NCBI GenBank assembly: GCA_029783825.1
Contig: JAREIK010002032.1
Coordinates: forward strand, 470,843 to 534,842
Direction of reading: 5' to 3'
Source of the DNA: Sapria himalayana
Lineage: Eukaryota; Streptophyta; Magnoliopsida; Malpighiales; Rafflesiaceae
Length of the DNA: 64,000 nt
Shown here: piece by piece, positions 53,701 through 64,000 of the stretch
Layout of the letters: each line of letters begins with the position of its first letter
Numbering within the stretch: the stretch's first letter is position 1
Program-made: the position numbers and the translations under genes
Notes under the pieces: model-generated
The model's database searches: none
Told to the model about the DNA's origin: nothing
Seen by the model: the letters and a program-made list of their open reading frames with translations, nothing else

Positions 53701-56700
53701 TACTTAAGCCATTAAACTGGTATACATTAATAATAATTCATAAATCTCATTTTAACTTTTATTCAGTATAATTTTAAATTTTTATTTTAATTATTTAATA
53801 GTTTAATTTTTTAGAATATTAATTACAAAATAAATTATTAGTAAGACAAATTAATTTAAATTAAAGCAGTATACCATAAATAAATAAGAATAAATATCAT
53901 TAGTTTCATTATAATTTTAAATGTTCATTTTAATATTTATTTGTTTATTTTTATATAAATATTAATTATAAAATAAATTATGAGTTAGACAAATATAATT
54001 TATATAAATTATTTTTCATCAAAAAAATAAAGATAAACTTTAAAAAAAAAATTTCAAAATAAAAAATTATTATATAGTAATATATTTTGCTTTGCTTCTA
54101 AATCATTTTTGGATTTGTAATTATATTTTAATTGATATCTATCTTATTAATAATAGATTATTATTTTATTTTTTGATAATTATTAGAATAATTATCAATA
54201 AAAATTTTTATATTGAATTTATATGAAATATAAATATAATGATTATTATAACTAAATATTTAATTCACTTTTGAAAAAAAATTAAAAATTATTATATTTT
54301 CAAAGGTTATAACGTTTGAAAATATCAAAAAATAATAAAAATAAATTTTTTGTTATTTTATTTTTTAAATAAAACCTATAATCCACTAAATGCATACACA
54401 ATTAAATCAGTAAACTCCTAAACCCCGTATTACCTAAATACATAAACCATTAAACCGCTATATAATACATAATAATTAATAAATCTAATTTTTATTTCTA
54501 TTTATTATAATTTTAAATATTCATTTTAATTAATTATAATTTAATTATTTAGAAAAATTAATTACAAAAAAAATTTGAGTGAGACAATTATTATTTAATT
54601 ATTTATTTTTAATTAATAAAAAATATAAGCTTATAAAAAGAAGGAAATATTTGAAAATTAAATATTATTATTTAGTAATATATTTTGATTTGATTTTGAA
54701 TCATTTTGTGTTATGTAAATATATTTTAAAAATTATTTATATTATTTATAATAGTTTATTAATTTAATTTTTGATCATTATTATACTATCATTAAAATTG
54801 TTTAAATTGAATTTATATGATATATAATTAGTAATATTAATATAATTATACATGGTATTCACATTTCAAAAAATTTTAAAAATTATTTTATTTTCAAAGG
54901 TAATAACCTTTGAAAATCAGATAAAATCAAAAAAAAATTTATTTTTATTATATAAAAAAAATATAAACCATTAAATGCCTAAAAACATAAATTGCTAAAC
55001 TTCTAAACAACAAAACCCCTAAATTAACAATCCATTAAACCGGTATACCATATATAATAAATCATAAATCTCATTTTAATTTGTATTCATTATAATTTTA
55101 AATATTCATTTTAATTATTTATTAGTTTATTTTTTATAGAAATATTAATTGCAAAATAAATAAAGAGTGAGACAAATATAATATTAATAATTTATTTTTA
55201 ATCAAAAAATAAATATAAGCTTATAAAAAGAAGTAAAAATTTATAAACAAAAAATATCATTTAGTAATATATTTTACTTTGATTTTGAATCACTATAGGA
55301 TTTGCATTTATATTTTAATTGCTATCAATCTTATTAATAATAGTTTATTAATTTATTTTTTTCTCATTACTAAGATAAATATCAATAAAATTACATATAT
55401 TGAATTTAAATGTCTTATAAATATTAAGATTATTATAAATAAATATTATATTTACTTTTGAAAAAAATTTCAAAATTATTATATTTTCAATGGTTATAAC
55501 CTTCAAAAATGATAAAAAATCACAAAAATAATTTTTTTTATTATTTTATTATTTAAATAAAACATATAAACCACTAAATGCCTAATCATTTAAATATCTA
55601 GACTCCTCAACCCCAAAACCACCTAAATACTTAAACCATTAAACCTATATAACCTAAATAATAAATAATAAATTTCATTTTTATTTGTATTCATTATAAT
55701 TTTAAATATTCATTTTAATTATTTTTTCGTTTATTTTTATGGAAATATTATTTATAAAATATATAAATGAGTGAGACATATAATTTAAATATATTATTTT
55801 TTATGAAAAAAAATAAGCTTATAAAAATAAATAAAATTTCAAAGATTTAAAATTTTATTTAGTAATATAATTTACTTTGATTTTAAATTATTTTGGGTTC
55901 TACAAATATATTTTAATTAATATCTATCTTATTAATAATAGTTTATTAATTTATTTTTCGATCATTATAATAATATATATTAATAAAATTTTTTATATTA
56001 AATTTACATCAAATATGATTATTAAGATTATTATAACTAATTATTGAATTCATATTTTAGAAAGATTAAAGAATTATTATATTTTCAAAGGTTACAACCT
56101 TCAAAAATTTAAAAAATTCAAAAAATTAAATTTTTTGTTTTTTAATTCTCTAGATAATAAGTAAAAATCACTAAAGGTCTAAACACTTAAATCACTAAAC
56201 TCCTAAACCCAAAAACACCTAAATACTTAAACCATTAAACCGGTATATCCTGAATAATAAATAATAAATCTCAATTTTATTTGTATTCATTATAATTTTA
56301 AATAATTATTTTATTTATTTATTAGTTTATTATTATAGAATTATAAATTACAAAATAAATTATGAGTAAGACAAATTAATTTAAATAATTTATTTATAAT
56401 AACAAAAATATAAAGTTATAAAAAAAGCAAAACATTAAAAAAATTATTATTAAGTAATATATTTTACTTTGATTTTGAATAAATTTAGATTTTGCAAATA
56501 TATTTTAAATAATATCTACCTTATTAATAATAGTTTATTAATTTTTTTATGATCATTATTATAATATCTAGCAATGTAATTATTTATATTGAATTTAAAT
56601 GACTTATAATTATTAAGATTATTATAACTAATTATTATATTTACATTTGAAAAAAATTTAAAAATTATTATATTTTCACAGGTTATAACCTTCAAAAATT

Positions 56701-57751
56701 AAAAAAATTATAAAAATAAATTTTTTGTTATATCATTGTTTAAATAAAACTTATAAACCACAAAATGCCTAAACAATTAAACCTTTAAACTCCAAAACAC
56801 AAAAGCCCCTAAATACTTAAACCTTTAAACTCGTAAACCTTAAATATATTTTAAATAATTTATTAAAATATTAATTACAAAATAAATTATGAGTGATACA
56901 AATATAATATAAATAATTTATTTTACATCAAAAAAATATATAAGCTTATAAAAAGAAGCAAAAACTAAAAAAACGTATTATTTAGTAATAAATTTTACAT
57001 GGATTTTAAATATTTTTAGGTTTTGCAATTATATTTTAATTTATAGCTATCATATTAATAATAGCATATTAATTTATTTTTTGATAATTGATATCATATC
57101 TATAACTAAAATTGTTTATATTTAGTTTATATTATATATAATTATAGTGATTTTTATTACTAAATATTGTATTCACATTTTAAAAAATTTTAAAATTATT
57201 ATATTTTAAAAGGTTATAACCTTTGAAAATGTGAAAAATATCTAGTATAATTTTTTTGTTATTTCATTGCTTAAATAAACCTATAAACCACTAAATGCCT
57301 AAAAACATAAATCACTAAAGTGTTAAACGAAAAAACCTCTAAATACTTAAAATATTAAACTGGTATACATTAATAATAATTCATAAATCTCATTTTAATT
57401 TTTATTCAGTATAATTTTAAATTTTATTTTAATTATTTATCAGTTTATTTTTATAGAAATATTAATTACAAAATAAATTATTAGTGAGACAAATCTAATT
57501 TAAATTAGACTGGTATACCAAAAATAATAAAGAATAAATCTCAATATTACATTTTCATTATAATTTTAAATATTCATTTTAATTATTTATTTGTTTATTT
57601 TATATAAATATTAATTAAAAATTACATTATGAGTTAGACAAATATAATTAATATAAATTAATTTTCATCAAAAAAATATGGATAAACTTTTAAAAGGAAA
57701 AAAATTTCTAAACAACAAATTATTGTATAGTAATATATTTTGCTTTCTTCT

Positions 57752-60190
57752 GAATCATTTTTATATAGTAATATATTTTTCATCTAAATATTATTATTTA
57801 GTAATATATTTTGATTTGATTTTGAATCATTTTGTGTTATGTAAATATTTTTAATTAATATTTATATTATTAATAATAGATTATTAATTTAATTTTTTAT
57901 CATTATTATAATATCTATCATTAAATTTGTTTATATTGAATTTATTTGATATATAATTAATAAGATTATTATAATAATACATAGAATTCACACTTCAAAA
58001 AATTTTAAATATTATTATATTTTCAAAGGTTATAACCTATGAAAATAAGAAAAAATTACAAAGATTTTTTTCTTATTTTATTGTTTTAATAAAACCTATA
58101 AACCACTAAATGCCTAAAAACATAAATCGCTACAGTCATAAACGAAAAAACCTTTAAATACTTAAAATATTAAACTGGTATACATTAATAATAATTCATA
58201 AATCTCGTTTTAATTTTTATTCAGTATAATTTTAAATTTTTATTTTAATTATTTATCAGTTTATTTTTATAGAAATATTAATTACAAAATAAATTATTAG
58301 TGAAACAGATTTAATTTAAATTAGACTGGTATGCCCAAAATAATAAACAATAAATCTCAATATTACATTTTTATTATAATTTTAAATATTCATTTTAATT
58401 ATTTATTTGTTTATTTTTATATAAATATTAATTAAAAAATACATTATAAGTTAGACAAATATAATTTATATAAATTAATTTTCATCAAAAAAAATATGGA
58501 TAAACTTTTAAAAGGAAAAAAATTTCTAAACAACAAATTATTTTATAGTAATATATTTTGCTTTCTTCTGAATCATTTTTATATAGTAATATATTTTTCA
58601 TCTAAATATTATTATTTAGTAATATATTTTGATTTGATTTTGAATCATTTTGTGTTATGTAAATATATTTTAAATAATATTTATTTTATTAAAAATTGTT
58701 TATTAATTTAATTTATTATTATTATTATATCTATCATTCAATTTGTTTATATTGAATTTATTTGATATATAATTAATAAGATTATTATAATAATACATAG
58801 AATTCACACTTCAAAAAATTTTAAATATTATTATATTTTCAAAGGTTATAACCTATGAAAATAAGAAAAAATTACAAAGATTTTTTTCTTATTTTATTGT
58901 TTTAATAAAACCTATAAACCACTAAATGCCTAAAAACATAAATCGCTACAGTCATAAACGAAAAAACCTTTAAATACTTAAAATATTAAACTGGTATACA
59001 TTAATAATAATTCATAAATCTCATTTTAATTTTTATTCAGTATAATTTTAAATTTTTATTTTAATTATTTATCAGTTTATTTTTATAGAAATATTAATTA
59101 CAAAATAAATTATTAGTGAGATAGATCTAATTTAAATTAGAGTGGTATGCCCAAAATAATAAAGAATAAATCTCAATATTACATTTTCATTCTAATTTAA
59201 AATATTCAATTTTAATTATTTATTTGTTTATTTTTATATAAATATTAATTAAAAAATACATTATAAGTTAGACAAATATAATTTATATAAATTAATTTTC
59301 ATCAAAAAAATATGGATAAACTTTTTAATAGAAAAAAAATTTCAAAACAACAAATTATTATATAGTAATATATTTTGTTTTCTTCTGAATCATTTTTATA
59401 TAGTAATATATTTTTCATCTAAATATTATTATTTAGTAATATATTTTGATTTGATTTTGAATCATTTTGTGTTATGTAAATATATTTTAAATAATATTTA
59501 TTTTTTAAAAAATTGTTTATTAATTTAATTTTTTATTATTATTATAATATCTATCATTAAATTTGTTTATATTGAATTTATTTGATATATAATTAATAAG
59601 ATTAATATAATTATACATAGAATTCACATTTCAAAAAATTTTAAATATTATTATATTTTCAAAGGTTATAACCTATGAAAATGATAACAAATTACAAATA
59701 TTTTTTTGTTATTTTATTGTTTTAATAAATCCTATAAACCTCTAAATGCCTAAAAAACATAAATCACTAAAGTCATAAACGAAAAAACCTTTAAATACTT
59801 AAATTATTAAACTGGTATACATTAATAATAATTCATAAATCTCTTAATTTTTATTCAGTATAATTTTAAATTTTTATTTTAATTATTTATCAGTTTATTT
59901 TTATAGAAATATTAATTACAAAATAAATTATTAGTGAGACAGATCTAATTTAAATTAGACTAGTATACCCAAATAATAAAGATTAAATCTCAATATTATT
60001 TTTTCATTATAATTGTAAATATTCATTTTAATTATTTATTTGTTTATATTTATATAAATATTAATTAAAAAAAATTGAGTTAACAAATATAATTTATATA
60101 AATTAATTTTCATCAAAAAAATATGGATAAACTTTTTAAAAGAAAGAAAAATTACAAAACAACAAATTTTTATATAGTAATATATTTTGA
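57752..60190. repeat. Local amplification of a chimeric 817-bp unit, three junctions
   Basis: An M-type monomer is fused to a T/U-type monomer at a novel joint (GAATCATTTTTATATAGTAA, then TTTTTCATCTAAATATT). The joint recurs at 57752, 58570 and 59387, spacings of 818 and 817 bp. The units are nearly identical and share private variants such as GCTACAGTCATAAACG, while neighbouring monomers differ widely. This is a recent tandem expansion inside older array. Confidence 0.9.
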
Positions 60191-62251
60191 TTTCTTCTAA
60201 ATCATTTTAGGGTTTTTCATTATATTTTAATTGATATCTATCTTATTAATAATAGATTATTAATTTATTTTTTGATCATTATTAGAATATTTATCAATAA
60301 AATTTTTTATAATGAATTTATATGATATATAAATATAATGATTATTATAACTAAATATTGAACTCACTTTTGAAAAAAATTTAAAAATTATTATATTTTC
60401 AAAGGTTATAACCTTTGAAAATATCAAAAAATAATAAAAATAAATATTTTGTTATTTTAATTTTTAAATAAAACATATAAACCACTAAATGCATACATAG
60501 TAAAATCAGAAAACTCCTAAGTCCCCTAATGCCAAAATACATAAACCATTAAACCGCAATATGCTACTTAATAATTAAGAAATCTATTTTTTTTTTCATT
60601 TTTATTATTATTTTAATTATTCATTTTAATTATTTATAAGTTTATTTTTATTGAAATATTTATTAAAAAATAAATTATGAGTGGGACAAATATAATTTAA
60701 ATAAATTATTTTTAAACAAAAAATATATACGCTTATAAAAGAAGTAAAAATTTAAAAATTAAAATTAAAAATTAAAAATTATTATTCTGTTATAATTTTT
60801 ACTTTAATTTTGAATAAATTTGGGTTTTGTAAATATTTTTTAAATAATATCAATCTTATTATTAATAGTTTATTAATTTAATTTTTAATCATTATTATAA
60901 TATCTATCAATAAAATTGTTTATATTGAATTTATATGATATATAATTATTAAAATTATTATAACTAAATATTGTATTCACATTTGAAAAAATTTTAAATA
61001 TTATTATATTTTCAAAGGTTATAACCTTTGAAAATGATAAAAAATTACAAATTTTTTTTGTTATTTTATTGTTTTAATAAAACCTATAAACCACTAAATG
61101 CCTAAAAACATAAATCTCTAAACTCTTAAATGACAAAACTTCTAAATACTTAAACTATTAAATTGGTAAACATTAATAATAAATCATAAATCTCATTTTA
61201 ATTTTTATTAAGTATAATTTTAAATTTTTATTTTAATTATTTATTAGTTTATTTTTATAGAAATATTTATTACAAAATAAATTATTAGTAAGACAAATCT
61301 ATTTTAAATAATTTATTCTTTATCAAAAAAAATATATGCTTATAAAAATAGACAAAATTTTAAAAACAAAAATTTATTATTTTGTAATATATTTTATTTT
61401 GATTTTGAATCATTTTAGTTTTTGTAATTATATTTTAATTTATATCATTCTTATTAATAGTAGTTTATTAATTTTTTATTGATCATTATTATAATATCTA
61501 TCAATAAAATTATTTATATTGAGTTTACATTATATATAATTATTAAGATTATTATAACTAAATATTGTATTAACATTTAAATAAAATTAAAAATTATTAT
61601 ATTTTCAAAGGTTATACCCTTCAAATATTAAAAAAAATCAAAAAATTTAATTTTTTATTTTTTCATTCTTTAAATAAAAACTATAAATCACTAAAGTCTA
61701 AACACTTAAATCACTAAACCCCAAAATACCTAAATAATTAAACCATTAAACTAGTATATCCCGAATAATAAATAATACATCTCAATTTTATTTGTATTCA
61801 TTATAATTTTAAATATTCATTTAATTATTTATTAGTTTATTTTTATAGAATTATAAAAAAAATAAATTATGTTGAAGACAAATATAAATTAAATAATTAC
61901 TTTTAATAACAAAAAATATAAAGTTATAAAAGGAAGCAAAACATCAAAAAAAATTATTATTTAGTATTATATTTTACTTTGATTTTGTATAAATTTCTGC
62001 TTTGCAAATATATTTTAAAAAATATCTATCTTATTAATAATAGTTTATTAATTTATTTTTTGATCATTAATATAATAAATCAATATAATTGTTTATATTG
62101 AATTAACATGATATATAATTATTAAGATTATCATAACTAAATATAATATTCACATATAAAAAAATTTAAAAATTATTATATTTTCAAAGGTTATAACCTT
62201 CAAAAATGAGAAAAAATAACAAAAATTAATTTTTTGTTATATCTTTGTTTA

Positions 62252-62347
62252 AATAAAACTAATAAACCAATAAATGCCTAAATACATAAATCTCTAAACT
62301 CCTAAACCCCGAAGCCCCTAAATACCTAAACCTTTAAACATTTAAAC
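62252..62347. repeat. Octamer tract, twelve 8-bp units (Q-type monomer)
   Basis: Units in strict 8-bp phase include GCCTAAAT, ACATAAAT, CTCTAAAC, TCCTAAAC, CCCGAAGC, CCCTAAAT, ACCTAAAC, CTTTAAAC and ATTTAAAC. This is the longest clean example found; every intact monomer holds a shorter or more worn version about 60 bp after its dyad (orientation B). Confidence 0.85.
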
Positions 62348-62708
62348 CTTAAATATAATTTAAATAATTTATAGAAATATTAATTTCAAAATAAATTATG
62401 AGTGACAAATATAATTTAAATAATATATTATTCATAAAAAAATATATAAGCTTATAAAATGATGCAAAAACAAAAAAAATTATTATTTAGTAATAAATTT
62501 TACTTTGATTTTGAATCATTTTAGGTTTTTTAATTATATTTTAATTTATATCTATCATATTAATAATAGTTTATTAATTTATTTTTTGATAATTGATATA
62601 ATATTTATCAATAAAATTGTTTATATTTACTTTATATTATATATAGTTATAATAATTATTATTACTAAATATTGTTTTCATATTTTTAAAAAATTTTAAA
62701 ATTAGTAT

Positions 62709-62736
62709 ATTTTCAAATGTTATGACATTTGAAAAT
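62709..62736. repeat. Satellite dyad with compensated G-to-T / C-to-A pair
   Basis: The arms ATTTTCAAATGT and ACATTTGAAAAT are exact complements around TATG. The usual AAGGT/ACCTT step has become AATGT/ACATT on both sides. The sister R-type dyad near 35660 has only the left change. Confidence 0.85.
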
Positions 62737-64000
62737 TTGAAAAAATATCAAAAATAAATTTTTGTTATTTCATTTTTTAATTAAAAGCTATAAACCATTA
62801 AATGCCTAAATACTTAAATCAATAACTTCTAAATCTCGAAAAGCTAAATAGATAAAGATTTTTAAACAGGTATATCTTAAATAATAAATAATAAATATCA
62901 TTTTTATTTTTTTCTTTATAATTTTAAATATTCATTTTAAATATTTATTTATTATTTTTATATAAATATTAAATACAAAATAAATTATAAGTTAGAAAAA
63001 TATAATTTATATAAATTATTTTTCAATAAAAAAATATAGATAAACTAATTAAAAGAATAAAAAAATTAAAAACAAAAAATTATTATATAGTAATATATTT
63101 TACTTTGTTTCTGAACCATTTTAGGTTTTGTAATTATATTTTAATTGAAATCTAACTTATTAATAATAGATTATTAATTTATTTTTTGATAATTATTAGA
63201 ATATTTATCATTAAATATATTTGTATTTAATTTAATATGATATATAAATTTAATAATTATTATAACTAAATATTGTATTTCACTTTTGAAAAAAATTTTA
63301 AAATTATTATATTTTCAAAGATTATAACGATTGAACATGTGAAAAAAGAAAAAAAAATATTTTTTTTATTTCATTATTTAAATAAAACCTATAAATCACT
63401 AATGCTGTAAACACTTAAATCACTAAACTACAAAATCCTGATACCCCTATGTAGATAATCATTTAAACGGGTATCCCCTAAATAATAATTAATAAATCTC
63501 ATTTTTATTTGTTTTCATTTTAATTTAAAAAATTCATTTTGATTATTTAGTTATATATATATTAATTATAAAATAAATTATGAGTTAAAAATATAATTTA
63601 TAAAATTTTTTTTTCATCAAAGAATAGATGAGCTTATAAAAAGAATAAAAATTTAAAAACAAATAATTATTATTAATTAATATATTTTGCTTTGCTTTTG
63701 AATCATTTTAGGTTTTGATATTATATTTCAAGTAATATCAATCTTATTCATAATATATTTTTAATTTATTTTTTGATAATTATTAGAATATCTATCAATA
63801 AAATTGTTTATATTGAATTTATATGATATATAATTATTATGATTATTATAAATAATATTTATACACTTTTGAAAAAAATTTAAAAATTATTATTTTTTCA
63901 AAGGTTATAAACTTTGAAAATATCAAAAAATAATAAAAATAATTTTTTTTTATTTGTTTTCTTAAATAAAACCTATAAACTACTAAATGCATACCAGTTA

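Larger units (their letters stand above)
50753..64000. repeat. Satellite array B4 (orientation B), about 21 monomers
   Basis: Continuation of orientation B to the window end. Dyad cores lie near 51196, 51793, 52388, 52979, 53576, 54305, 54898, 55491, 56089, 56680, 57211, 58029, 58843, 59667, 60404, 61017, 61609, 62188, 62718, 63321 and 63903. Subtypes run T, U, X, P, M, K, U, V, P, Q, M, M, M, M, K, M, P, Q, R, S, K, a more scrambled order than in B3. The array continues beyond the window. Confidence 0.92.

Noticed and set aside
1..64000. Very A+T-rich organellar, apicomplexan or amoebozoan genome
   Set aside because: No organelle or dense protist genes occur in 64 kb. The normal-composition hAT elements and low-copy block show that only the satellite is extreme.

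Overview
The window looks like nuclear DNA of a flowering plant, most likely satellite heterochromatin (centromeric, pericentromeric or a knob). Two kinds of hAT transposon with plant-type BED-finger transposases and TAGRGGTG-type ends are present. They sit inside a very A+T-rich satellite (lines counted by hand hold roughly 10-20% G+C). I found no intact host gene, tRNA, rRNA or LTR retrotransposon. The species cannot be named from this sequence.

About 85% of the window is one satellite family with a basic period of about 590-600 bp (variants of about 470 to 815 bp), some 80 monomers in all. In orientation B each monomer holds, in order: (i) a 70-100 bp tract of degenerate 8-bp repeats ending in TAAA or CTAAA, resembling plant telomeric CCCTAAA; (ii) a short GGTATACC-like palindrome; (iii) about 400 bp of A/T-rich core; (iv) a dyad centred on CAAAGGTTATAACCTTTG, often extending to 28-36 bp of perfect symmetry. 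Monomers fall into recurring subtypes, called K, M, P, Q, R, S, T, U, V, W and X here, which recur in the same order as a higher-order repeat of about 6.8 kb.

Layout: 1-1175, 3' end of a hAT element (hAT-2a); 1176-8791, satellite, orientation A; 8792-9561, duplicated non-satellite segment (copy a); 9562-12516, satellite B; 12517-24453, satellite A; 24454-24513, a satellite B sliver; 24514-27002, the only sizeable low-copy block, with a decayed two-exon gene remnant, a degenerate 7-bp telomere-like tract and copy b of the duplicated segment; 27003-27576 and 31193-47118, satellite B, split by hAT-1 (27577-31192, 8-bp target duplication GGTTATAA); 47119-about 50752, hAT-2b; 50753-64000, satellite B with a recent 817-bp local amplification.

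No genes act together here; the window records structural history. One hAT-2 insertion and its satellite flank were duplicated in inverted orientation. A block of about eight monomers (S-T-U-V-W-X-P-Q) also exists in both orientations. hAT-1 inserted exactly into the satellite dyad. The most notable signals are the monomer dyad, whose two arms have changed together in several diverged copies, and the 8-bp telomere-like tract in essentially every monomer.
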